Origin: Liriodendron chinense
Taxonomy: Eukaryota > Streptophyta > Magnoliopsida > Magnoliales > Magnoliaceae
Direction of reading: 5' to 3'
Length of the DNA: 64,000 bases
Assembly: GCA_003013855.2 (NCBI GenBank)
Contig: ML058507.1
Location: 6,200,001 to 6,264,000 of the forward strand
The notes below the pieces were generated by a model. It was not told where the DNA came from. It did not search any database and was given only the letters and a program-made list of their open reading frames with translations. A program made the translations under genes and the position numbers. This document shows, one piece after another, positions 10,860-24,300 of the stretch. Positions within the stretch are counted from its first letter, which is position 1, and every line of letters starts with the position of its first letter.

Positions 10860-13800
10860 ATGGCGGCGGCGGCAATGGCGGCAGACGACCTGGGGCGGTC
10901 GAGCAGCAGCCGGCGGTCGTGGGCGTCAGCGAGCTTCCGGGGAGCGTCGGCGAGCTTCCGGGAGGTTTGGGCCAATCCGGCTGACGTTTTCCGTCGGAGC
11001 ACATCGGAGGTGGGGGTTGACGACGAGGAGGATCTGAGGTGGGCAGCGCTGGAGAAGCTGCCGACGTACGATCGTTTGCGGAGAGGGATCCTTAAGCAGG
11101 TGGGCGATGACGGGAAGATGGTCGAGGAGGAGGTCGATATTACCAACCTCGGTCTCCAGGACAAGAAGCTGCTCATGGACAGCATCCTCAAGATCGTTGA
11201 GGAGGACAACGATCGATTCCTGCATCGACTCAGGGACCGAGTCGACAGGTGAGTCTGAAACTCGAATCGAATGTGTTACGATCTTCTTCTGCTTCTTCCA
11301 CGCTGGATTGATTACGTTCGCTTCTGACACGTGGTGCCCGTGTTTCAGAAATCGAGACCCTTTGTCTGTTGACCCCCACCATGGATGGACCACGTGTTGA
11401 ATCTTGAGAACTTTTCTCTTCTCAACCGTTCATCTTTCCTCCTAAACTCAAAAGGCTAAGATCGTTGTGTTGGGAACAATTGGATACAACAGACCAACGG
11501 CCTGGATTATCTAAAGATGGGCCCCACTTGTCATAAATGAAGACGCGTGTCACCAACCATCAGTCGTCTACTCTGTTCGAGACTGGAGCAGTTATATTTT
11601 TTGTTGTCGAGGTGTACATCAGATGGACGGAAAATGGTGGTGAAGGTGGGGCCCACCATATGATAATCTAAGCCGTTGATGTGGTGGGCCACGCCATTGG
11701 ATGGGCCATGTCCTGATGGATCATGATCATCTGGAAAAGATGGGCATGCATTTACAACCAAGGGTCCATATTGGGCAGGGTACTGCCAGATGAATGATTC
11801 GCACCAACAAAAGTGGGCCCCAGATTGTATGGTCTGATGGGGTAACAAAAGCTCCATTCTACGTGTGAGTGGCAAGACAACTCCCAAATGTCCCAAGTGG
11901 CAGGCATGTGTGCTAGTGGGCCTGTCTAATCATGTGGGAAGTGGGCTACAAGCAACCATGGCCCAAAAATCTGGCTGGCCATGCAGGTACTTTGTATGGG
12001 AAACATTGGGTTGACTTTTCTAACTGTCCATTTTTTTCGTCTATGTGTGGACCACCTGACAACTGAACCTCTCTGTGATCTGTGGCCCACCTGATAAACG
12101 AGCCGGTTCTTACACTTGCATCCCAATTTGTTAGATGTGGGTCTTGGCATGGGCAGTTGCAAAGTCGTATTCCCACTGTTTTCTTGGGTAGCTTGATATT
12201 CTCACCCTTCATTTTCGTTTTAATGGGTGGAATAATTGCAAGAGCCTACCCTCTGGTTTCTGATAATGGTAAATAACTCCATATAGTTTAGATTATTGAG
12301 AGCAGCTCCCTGAATTAGCAACGTGAGAAGAATCTGCACCGAATGACAAAAATACCCTCCAGTTGGTTTTCCCACATGTGGGGCCACCCTTATGCATAAA
12401 TGGTATGCAAGCCGACCAGAAGATCGGATCCTCAACCATAAATACTAGATGCCAAAAGAATTATCTTATCCAATCATAGGCAAACCACACCCATCCAAAA
12501 ACCTCTGCGGTGGACCACCTGATTGTTGAATTAACCTGATTTGTTGGGTTTCCCATTTTCATAGTAGATTGACGGTATTGAACGGTTTGGATAACAAACA
12601 TGCACTATGGTAAATCCATGAATCTTCAACTAGTTACCTCTGAGATAAGGGTAAAACGGTCAATTCTCTACAGATAGGTGCTGTTGACTCTGCGAGGAAT
12701 CTGCATCGAATCTGAAAACGCAGGGGAGGTGAATACAATAAACCAAACTAGAAGGGGGTGTTAGGAATTATTAGCAACTATAGGGGAAGTTTTTACAATT
12801 ATCCCTAGAATTATTTATTAAGGCATCCAAACGCGCCCGTATTGCTTGAGTTCTCGTTGTCCGTTGTCAGGATTTCTCCTTTTTCTCATAAAGTCTTGGG
12901 TCTTTGATGGATACAGATACCATGCACGTCGTAAATGTGATGGGCTTGCTTACTGAATGGACCCCACATGCCTCAATTGGGAGGTTATTTATTTTCCTGC
13001 CTTTCCCAAAATAACTCGAGAGCGGATTGCCTGTGACCCCGGGCACAGAGATATCTCTGTGCCCGTGCCTGTGTGGGGTCCACAGAAAGAAATGTTCTTG
13101 AAAAATCCACTCCGTCCATCTGTTTTTAAAGATCACAATAGGACAGGAATGAAAATATCAGGAAGATCCAAAACTCATGTGGGCCATACCGCACGAAACA
13201 GTAGGGATTGAACGCCTGACGGTCACAGAAGTTTTGTATCCGGATGATATTTGTTCCTAGAGTTTATCTGATGGGTAATAATTCTATGAACGGTTTGGAT
13301 GGAATATAAACATCATGGTAAGCTTCAGAAAGGTTTCAATGGTGGACGTTGATGTTCCCACTGTTTTGTTAGTATGGCCCACCTGAGTTTTGGATCTGCT
13401 TTATTTTTATAATACTGACCTATTGTGATCTTTAAAAACAGATGGACGAATTGGATTTTTCAATAACATCTCTATGGACCCCACACAGGCACGGGCACAG
13501 AGATATCTCTGTGCCCGGGGTCACAGGTAATCCGCTCTGAAATAACTCTACTGGATATTACGGGTGGACCAGGAAGCATGGGAATAGGGTAGAGTCATCT
13601 GTCTACCGTACACGTGGCAGGGTTATGTTTAGATCGGATCCGTCCACATGCAAGGCTCTGGCATTGATGATTTATGTCTCAAAAATGATACCTATTAGAC
13701 AATCCAATCCATATGATCTGTGGCCATTCTAATAACGGTAGAAAACAAAAAAAGTTTTAAGGGTAAAAAATGCAGTGGGATAAAGTGTAGAAAAATTAAT

Positions 13801-16800
13801 GGGCAGGATTATCTCACCTTGACACGTAACATTTATCGGTGGACCTGATCAATACATCACCCTGTCATGTATCTTGTGGAGAGGTGGCTCTACCGTATTC
13901 AGTCCGGATGTACCATATCATCTCCCTTGGGTTTGGGGAGAGCGGATTACCTGTGACTCCGGTCACAGAGATATCTCTGTGCCCGTGGCTGTGTGGGGCC
14001 CACAGAGATGTTATTGAAAAATCCAATTCGTCCAACTGTTTTTAAAGATCACAATAGGACAGTATGATAAAAATCGAGCAGATCCAAAACTCAGGTGGGC
14101 CATACTAACAAAACAGTGGGAACATCAACCTCCACCATTGAAACCTTCCTGAAGCTTACAATAATGTTTATATTCCATCCAAACCGTTCATAGAATTATC
14201 ACCAATCAGATAAACTCTAGGAACAAATATCATCTGCATACAAAACTTCTGTGACCGTCAGGCGTTTAATCCCTACTTTTTCGTGCGGTATGGCCCACAT
14301 GGGTTTTGGATCTACCTAATCTTTTCAGTCATATCCTATTGTGATCTTTAAAAACAGATGGACGGAGTGGATTTTTCAAGAACATTTCTGTGGACCCCAC
14401 ACAGCCACGGGCACAGAGATATCTCTGTGCCCGGGGTCACAGGCAATCCGCTCTCGGGTTTGGGAGAAGGCATTCTCCAAACGGTTTTGTCAGGGGTTCT
14501 GTGGGGTCCACGGTGACATATATGTTTTATCCAAGCCGTCCAACCATTTTGAAATATCATTTTAGGGCGTGAGCCCAAAAAGTAGGCAGATCGAAGCCCC
14601 GAGTGGACCACACCACAGGAAGCAATGATGACAATGATCCCAACCGTTGAAACCTTCATAGGGTCCACCGTAATGTTTAATTGCCATCCAGCCTGTTCAT
14701 AATGTCACATAGACCTGGACGAAGGGAAAACATAGACGGGATGGACGGGATGGACGGCTTGGATAAAACACATATATCACGGTGGGCTCCACAGAGTTTT
14801 CTAGTTAGGTCCTGGTGGGGGTAGTCCCCAATCTCCGCCCTCTCCAAACGTACCTTTTCTGTTAAACCTTGTGGTTTCCATTTGTAGGCCACTGATCCAA
14901 CGGTTAGGATTGTCCATTAATTATGATTTTCAAGGTTTTAGAGCCTATATGACAGAGCCTGCCTGATGAATGGTCCAGATTTTGTCTACACTCTACATAT
15001 CTCGCATGCACAGTTTTGGATCAAGTACACTGTTTTAGAAGAACCCAATTCACATAGGGGATGTTAATTCTCCAAACTAGCGATTTTTTTCCCTCTCTCT
15101 CTCTCTCTCTCTCTCATCGAACTTTAAGAAATCAATTTTAAAATGTCTTTAAGATTCCCACCTACCATTGTTAATTACTACTTTTGTTAATAAAATCATG
15201 CAACAATTGTACAAATCACTACTTTTGTATTACCAAAAGCAGAAGTGAAGTGTTATCTATCAATAGATGATGTTAACTTCTTTATTTTATTTTATTTTTT
15301 CCATAATCTTTATTAGAATTTGTTTCTTTTTTCTCTGTTTTAGTGGAGAGAATTGTTTAATTTACTGAATTATTTGAACAGGGTTGGAATTGAAATACCT
15401 AAGATTGAAGTTCGATTCGAGCATTTATCAGTAGAGGCCGACGCATACGTTGGGAGTAGGGCACTTCCTACTTTACTTAACGCCACGATGAACACTATAG
15501 AGGTTGGTTATTTTCCTAATTAATTTTCATGTAATATTCTTTTGTAGCAAGTAATTGTTAGAGGAGCTTTCCTGTTTGTCGTAGTGGATCGAAATTTATT
15601 TTTTACCACTCACCGGTCATGTGGTACACTAATTGGAGGATCCCAAGTAGTGGAGTTCTCAAGTTTGAATGTGCACCATTGACTATTAGGTGGCCTGATT
15701 GGTGTGATCTTTCGACTGTGGACCATCCACAGTAGGATTGATCAGATGTAAATGTATGGATTCACCAGCTACCTGCATGGTGGTGATTCACAGTGAATCA
15801 AGAGGAACCCAAGTCAGCCTTTTGTTTCCTCTTTTTTACTTTGATAATTGAACTAAGTGGATTTATTGTAGAACAAAGATCAAATGGTGGTCAATTAATT
15901 TTAGATTGTTGCATTTATAGAAACAAAGCTCGATGGTTTGAAAAGGCCGCACTAGTTTAAGGGCGTTTGAAAAGAAAAGGACTCTTTTGATATCTGTTGT
16001 TGGAAGTGGTAGCTCGTAATGGTTTGGTTGTTTTCAGTCTGTCACATCCAATGCTGAATTAGTGATGGAGAAGGCAATTTAGTGGCAGACAAGCTTGCAA
16101 ACCATGGGAGAGTGGAATGCTATAATCTGGTATCAATTTCGTAATTATGTTACCATGGACCCTATTGTGTCCCTTTCTGTAATTTCATTTATTTGATAGT
16201 AAAAAAGAAAAGAAAAGCTTAATTTTATAGTGATAATCTACTTACCTTTTGTATATGTTCTTCATCTCGGTGAAACCGGATTCATAAAGCCGACACTGAG
16301 TAGGTTATGGCAATGATTTGTACTCTTCATTTCAACTTTATTTTGCTTTATTTCTCAACAGGGAATTCTTGGACTGGTTCGGCTTTCTCCGTCAAAGAAA
16401 AGGATTAACAAGATACTTCGTGATGTGACTGGAATGTTGAAACCCTCCAGGTATGTTTAGTTATTTTTCCTTTTCCATGAAGGAATTAATGTTTACCACG
16501 TCACACACACATGCACACGCACACATATTTCAATTTTTTTTTGGAACGTAATATATTTTGGTAGTAAAACATTTAACAAAAATGTTTACCTTCTTACCAT
16601 CCAAAAAAAATTTACTTTCCAAAAAATGTTGCTTTTCAAAAAAAGAAAAAAATTAAGTAACCGAGGACATTGCCCATGGTCTTCTTGTCAAAAGAAAACT
16701 CGACGACTATCAGATCAATATAAAGCACATCTCACGGCTATATATAGCTAAGTAAACTCCAAATGAAGTAATAACAGAGAGATTGATTAGAATTCCAGCT

Positions 16801-18271
16801 GTTGAGTATATTGATTGCTTCTCTTTGGAAACATCAGGTGATAGATTGACGTCATATGGCCTTCCTTTATGCTAGATATGCAAATAATAAACTTAGATGT
16901 GTGACGGTGACGCATATGATGTGATCCTACAAAAAACAATTATCAAAAGGAAGCTGCTGAAGCGTGTACAAAATCTACATAGAAGATTTTCTAAGTCCAA
17001 GTTTGTGAAGATATCAGCGACTTGGTTGCTTTTGCTTTCACTAAAGATGTAGAGATATTCCCAGCGGAAATTTTGGCGAGGATCTTTCTAGCATTGTCAA
17101 AAAGCGTTAATGAGTTATATAGATTTCAATTACTCTCCTGACAAATTGGCAAAGACAGCTGAGAATCTAGTATTCTGTACATTTGAGTTAATCTTTCGAG
17201 TCTCAGAGCTAAAGAGATGACCCAAGAAAGGTGATCTCCATAGATTCAGACCTCCTCATTGCTGGGTCCTAAAATGCTGTCCTAGTTCATAAATTACTGA
17301 CTCTAGACCTGGATGTGAAAATAAACCGCGAGATAATGGCAACCAGTCTAATGAACTAAACATCAAGCCATCATCAATGGATTTTTTTAGCAAATCCATA
17401 ATGTGACCTTGCTCAAAATAATATGGATGAGATCATGAAACTGTTAACAGGATGTTCTTAATTCAATTTGAATGTGCAACTAGAGGAAACAATTGTAGCA
17501 TGGTGATCAAATTCATGATTCCAAAAGACCATGTTTGTGGCCATCCATATGATCCGTGCATTTCAGGTTAATGTAGAGCTACAGAAAGCCTAATTTGAAT
17601 AAGTAGTGCATCTTCCCTTCATTGGCCTTTGGTCACATGAAGCTTGATTTTTATGTCTTTAGTTAGAAGAGAGTTTCGTTATCGGCTCACAAGCTGTAAG
17701 AACATCCATTGAGATTCATGGTTCATCTTTTCAAATTTTGAAAAGAAAGAAAGTGGATGACTCTCATGCTTCTGAGGAATTGAGTCAGTCAAAGGATATC
17801 TTCTGCACATAAGCATTGATGTTGATATGGGTAGTTTCAGGAAGGAAGATCCCCCATAACTAGTTTTGTTCTGTATTCAGGCAGAATCATTTGATTTTTC
17901 CTACCTAAGAAGACTGTTGAAGTTTCCTTCTATCTGTTCGTATGATTTTTTGGATGGGCTAACAAATGCCAATAAAGGGCCTCGCCTTCCTTTCAACCAA
18001 AGTCAGTCTAGACCCTTGTCAATAACAATGAAAGACACCACATGAAGACTTGATGCAAAAAAGCTGGAATGCCCATGAATTATTGTGGTCTTTTGAGATA
18101 TCTGGTGTGCGAAGACACTGTTGGATGTTCATATTTTAATGAACATTGAAGGATTTTGTGGTTGTGTTTTTGTTTATTTATTTTCAGGATGACACTGCTT
18201 CTTGGACCTCCAGGTTCAGGGAAAACAACCCTTCTGCTTGCTCTTGCAGGGAAACTCGACAAACAGCTAAG

Positions 18272-18339
<68 letters not shown>

Positions 18340-21300
18340 CATATAAATTAAATATGTATCTTGCACAAATTTATTTGTATACATATCTACATTGATTTGT
18401 TGCACTTCTTGATATCATGGTACAATAAACAGGTAACTGGGAAAATCACTTACTGCGGTCACGAATTGTCAGAATTCGTTCCTCAGAGAACCTGTGCTTA
18501 CATTAGCCAGCATGATCTTCACAATGGCGAGATGACAGTTAGAGAAACACTGGATTTCTCTGGACGGTGTTTGGGGGTTGGAACCCGATATGAAATGCTA
18601 TCCGAATTGTCAAGACGAGAGAAAGAAGCTGGAATTAAACCAGATCCTGAGATTGATGCATTCATGAAGGCCACTGCGTTGGAAGGCCAGGAAACTAGTC
18701 TGGTTACAGATTATGTTCTCAAGGTCAGTTCCTCCATTTTACTTAGGTGTGGGGATTCCTTTGCCGTGCTGCTCTTCTTTTGCAAGTGGTTTTTAGGAAG
18801 CCTGACCTCCAATTTTCTGTAACAGCTACTTGGTTTGGATATCTGTGCTGATGTAAAAGTTGGAAATGACATGAGAAGAGGAATCTCTGGTGGACAAAAG
18901 AAGCGTGTGACTACTGGTATGTTTATGTAGGGGAGGCATCTGACTACTTGTCAAAATCAATTACAATCATTCAAGTATGACTGTAATGCATTAGAAAGTG
19001 ATGAAGCTCTTCAGTGCTGCATGTTTTGGCGGGGGGGGGGGGGCGGGGCGGGGCGGGGCGGGGCGGGTGTGGTTGGGTCTGCTTTTTAAAACTCCTCTTT
19101 GTTCAGCATGTCTACTTGTTGCCATTATTAAGCTTTAGGGCATAAGTATCCATATTGCTGGATTGTAATTGTTCCGATTCTGTTTATTTATGATTCATTC
19201 TATTCTGATTCTTTTACTATTTATGTCTTTGTATGAGGGTACATTAGTCACTAGAACAATTTCTTTTGTATGTAGGCCCTAGTAGTAACTTGTAAGGAAT
19301 GCAATTATGGGATTAAAAAACTAGGCTCTTTGTAGTCTTTCTCGTGTTATCACATATTTTCTCTGATTAAAATCATAAATTTAGTATTATTCTAAATGAG
19401 CATGTTTGATCAAAGCATTGAGAGTGATGTACTTGCAGAGAAATCTTAAAGGACATCTGCTCTGTAATTTCTTACTGTTTCACTCATGGAAATTGTGTTG
19501 TTGCTATTAAATTAAATTGGGTTCTCATATTTGAGAGTTACACATTTTGTGTTCTTGAAACTTCAAAAGATTCCTGTCATTTTATTCATTTCATACAAAA
19601 CTAGGGAGAGCTATCCAGATCCCATTCATAGATTTCATGCCTGTCATTTGAAAGTTGTATATTTTGCTTCCTGTATCACATGTTTGTTGTTTTGGTGTGG
19701 ATTCTGGCATTTGTACTATTCTGAAAAGGTAATCTTATCGCGCTTCCAGCTTCCTTGGGAGATTCATTTCTCGACATTTTTGCTTTTGTTATTTTGTTTT
19801 TCTTTGCTTGGGATTTTTACCAAAAAATTCCTCAGAAATTCATGTTTTACCAAATAAGGTCTTCACAAATGGAAATTCCCTGGTGATGCTTTTCAAGGGG
19901 CGAAATTACAAAATTGACCTAAATTATTTTTTTCCTTTAAAAAGTAATAAAGTCAAGAATTTTGGGGGCCATGCAGTATGTGTACGGCATCCAACCCCGT
20001 CTGAAGTATGCACCCTACGATCATGATCGCCCAAACCAAAAATCTAGCCAATGGAATCATCTTATGGGATACACATGAAATTGAATTTTATTTTTTTTGG
20101 GTAGTATATATTGTTTTTTATGGTGCGGCCCACTTAATGATTGGATCCAGCAATATTTTTTGCTCGTTTGATCATCTTGGTTGGGTTAACCAGTTGGATG
20201 AAACAAATGTCATACACATACCACGTGGGTCCTTCAAATCTCGAACACTTTTAAAGAAACAAATAGATTAGGTAATCTACATAATTTCACTCCTCAAAAG
20301 GCACTTCGTGGGTTCGAACCACGGAGGCCTTATTTGGTAAAATCCAAAATTCTGAGGACTTTTGTGGTAAAAATCCCTTTTTTTAGTGTTAGCAGATTAA
20401 TTTGCTTGTTGTATGACACACATTGTTTGCTATTCACTCACAATTACTAGTTGTTCTGGATGCAGGAGAGATGTTAGTTGGACCAGCAAAAGCTCTCTTC
20501 ATGGATGAGATATCAACTGGACTGGACAGTTCCACAACCTTCCAGATTGTCAAGTTCATGAGACAGATGGTTCATGTTATGGATGGAACAATGGCCATCT
20601 CTCTTCTGCAGCCTGCACCTGAGACATTCGATCTGTTTGATGACATTATCCTTTTATCAGAGGGTCAGATAGTCTACCAAGGCCCTCGAGAGAACATCCT
20701 AGAGTTCTTTGAGGTCATGGGTTTCAAGTGTCCAGATAGGAAAGGAGTTGCAGACTTTCTGCAAGAAGTGACTTCAAAGAAGGATCAGGAACAGTACTGG
20801 TTTGATAAGAGCCGACCTTATCGATATGTCTCTGTCCCTGAGTTTGCGGAAGGCTTCAACTCTTTCCATGTTGGCCAAGAGCTAATGGAAGAACTTAGAA
20901 TTCCTTATGATAAAGCTAGAGCTCACCCTGCAGCATTAGCGACCGAAAAATATGGCATCTCTAACTGGGAGCTCTTCAAGGCTTGCTTCGCAAGGGAGTG
21001 GCTGCTGATGAAGCGCAATTCTTTTGTGTACATATTCAAGACCACCCAGATAACAATCATGTCGACGATCACCATGACTGTCTTCTTGAGGACGAAAATG
21101 AGTCATAACACAATTGCTGATGGAGGGAAATTCTTCGGTGCTTTGTTTTTCAGTCTGGTTAACGTGATGTTTAACGGAATGGCAGAGCTTCCGATGACTG
21201 TTTACAGGCTTCCTGTGTTCTATAAGCAGAGGGATTTCTTGTTCTATCCTCCATGGGCTTTTGGGTTGCCGATTTGGCTCCTGAGAATCCCGCTTTCACT

Positions 21301-24300
21301 AATGGAATCAGGAATATGGGTCACTCTTACCTATTACGTGATTGGTTTCGCTCCTCCTGCTAGCAGGTAAGAGGTTTTCCTTCTTTCCATTTTTTCTTCT
21401 CTACTGAGTAGTTTTCATGCGCTTGGGATGGGACCTGGAAGTCCATGCTATGAAAGTATATAAATTAGTTTTGGTTGATGTCTCTCCAACTTGTTCAGGT
21501 TCTTCCGACAGTTCTTGGTGTTCTTTTGTACGCATCAAATGGCTCTCTCTCTGTTTCGTTTCATTGCCGCAGCTGGAAGAACAGTGGTCGTAGCCAACAC
21601 ATTCGGAACTTTTGCTCTGTTGGTGATTTTTGTGTTTGGAGGATTTGTCGTCTCTAAAGGTCAGCAGTTCATATTTTCACTATGGAAGCTTTTTGTAGTT
21701 GCACTTGGCCATTTCAGATCCCCGCTCTTCTGGAATTCAATTGACCAGCAATGGGGTCACATTGGGGCCCCATCACTCTAATTCTGCACAATAATTAGCA
21801 TGTAATGGGTTGGACCATTGACTGAAATACAAGTGCTGAATGTGGCATCTAATAAATAATGAATTATAATTATCAGGTTACTATTCTAGTTTGAACTTGG
21901 ACTGAGTTCATCTTTTTGGAAGATATCCATCAATAGATTCTTCCTTGTGTTTCTAAGATATCCATGATACTGCATTAAAGTAGCCATTTCATTATCTTCC
22001 TGCAGACGACATTCAACCATGGTGGATTTGGGGATACTGGTGTTCTCCTATGATGTATGGACAGAATGCTGTAGCCATCAACGAATTTCTCGATGACAGA
22101 TGGAACATTGTAAAATCTCCTGACACATGGACAATGATTTGCTTTTATACTTCAAAATTCAAATACCGTCTTCGTTATCTACTCTGATTTGGCTTTGTAG
22201 TTTAAATACTTCATTAGATTCAAGTTTTCATAGGCTAGTATCAGTGATCATTATCCGATTTTATACCTGTTTGATTTTCTCTGTTACAGCCCAACAATGA
22301 CCCTAGAATCAATGCACCCACAGTTGGAAAGGCCCTTCTCATGTCTAGATCGTTGTTCACTGATGAATATTGGTTTTGGATTTCTATTGTAGCCCTTATT
22401 GGGTTCTCTCTTCTCTTCAATCTTTGCTTTATTGCAGCACTGACTTATTTGAATCGTAAGCCATCACTTCCCTTTCATTTGTCTGGGCATCTACAATGAA
22501 GATAAGAACCTTACAAGTACTGCTTCTCTGGAATTAAATTTCAGCTTTTGGAAATTCGCAAGCTTTAATTTCGGATGAGGATGTTAAGAAAAAATGTAAA
22601 GAGAATCCATACTCTGACAGAAGTCGGAGATCGACGGTGACAGGGACTAGTTCAACATCAACCTATCCTAGGTTTGAAGGTTTGAGTTTCTAACTACATT
22701 TGCCTCTTCAACATCTTATCTTAGTTATTTTTCTATTGTTTCTCTGTGATTTCTAGTATTAGTGATTATTAAAGCTGCAAAGTGATTATCAATTCATCTC
22801 TATTGATCAATTACTGAATATATCAGTAGTAAAAAAAAACAAAAAAGGAGAAGAAGAAGAAGAAGAAAGCCTTGTTAGCATCTAGAGGTATTACAATATG
22901 TTTGGGCTGAATGACTGTGCATTACTATTTCCAAAATCCTAGGCTTTCAATAGGTGGCCAAGAAATGGATGGTTAAGAAGGAAAACATAACAATGGTTCA
23001 AATTCAATCAAGGGAAGGCTAAATATTTTGTGGCTGAGATCTTTCAACGTAACCATCCAATGTGAGATGCATAAGGTTTGGATCATTGAACCATGGGTCC
23101 CACCTACTGACCTACATAAACTGAAATCTTGAATATACTGTGCAACATAGACATACATAAACTGAATCTTGAATATACTGTGCAACATAGTTCAAAAACT
23201 TGACTCAATGTCCAGCTGGTTGGGTCTGCTTGAAGACTCCAAGGAGTCTTCATTTGATTGGACTTGATGTTTAATAATGAAATTAATAATATTTAAAGCA
23301 GAAATAAATGTTTAAAAGTTTAAAGTAGTGACACGTCTAAAATATAATAAAATAGCTGAAGTAAACAGCTGTATGGCATCCGGTGTGCTGGTAAAGATGG
23401 TTCTTTCATAGAGTTCATGAGTTAAAAACTTGTTCCTTTCTTTTAATCTAAAAGAGCAGTTTACAGGCAAGTGCAATTGACTTGGTTCGAGTCATTGCGA
23501 GTCACACCAATTCACACTGAAGATCAAGTTTCCTAGTAACTCAGCTTGAAATCTAGTCAAGTTGAGTTGACTCAGCCGAGTTCCGAGCCGAGTTACCAAG
23601 TTTTAGAACTATGCCGTACAAGCCTTTGGCCTGAGCATTTTATAATACATAAACTACATAATGAAAACCATAATATCCACAATGCACATCATGGACATCT
23701 TATAATGTGTTGAACTGTATATTGGCATTGAGTTTATTGACACTGTTACATGTTAAGATATTTATTTCAAGCAGATGCCAAAATCTTGATTCTGATATTG
23801 TGTCCATCATTACAGGTATTGACATGGAAGTGAGAAATGGTACAGCAAGTAGCAAATCAAGTGTTTTAGTTGCAAACCATGAACACAAGAGAGGAATGGT
23901 TTTGCCCTACCAGCCTCTTTCTCTCGCTTGTAATCATGTGAATTACTACGTGGACATGCCTACTGTAAGTCTGTTGTCTCTTATTCTTCTTTTTCTCTCT
24001 CTGTCATATTCAAGTAACTGAATATCTTGATCATCATATAAACGAAAGGTTATCTGGATTTCCAACCCAAGGATATAAACTTCAAAATGATCTTAGATTT
24101 CCATAGATGTTGACTAGGGTTATGGCGAAGAGGATAAAGAGAGAAATGGGGAGAGAAAAAAAAATAAAAATAAAAAAGGAGAGAAACATAGAGGGAAAGG
24201 CTGTGGCCCCTCAAGTCCCTAATCCGCCTAATTTTTGGGCTGAGATTCTAAGATGAGTTGACGCAACAAATATACGGAGTGGATGACACAATCATCAGGG

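Noticed and set aside
10441..11393. Long minus-strand ORFs opposite transporter exon 1 (up to 187 codons)
   Set aside because: Shadow frames of the GC-rich exon 1 and leader; no family resemblance, while the plus strand encodes the expected PDR N-terminus.
16451..18187. Intron 3 as a possible copia-type retrotransposon fragment
   Set aside because: Some stretches look as if they were once coding, but no RT, integrase or gag motif could be read on either strand.
18184..18405. ORFs with poly-Ser/Leu or poly-Arg/Glu
   Set aside because: Translation of the TC microsatellite in intron 4. The real coding part is exon 4, ending at 18272.
20300..20325. Possible tRNA gene because of GGGTTCGAACC
   Set aside because: No A box, no acceptor stem and no anticodon arm could be drawn around it.
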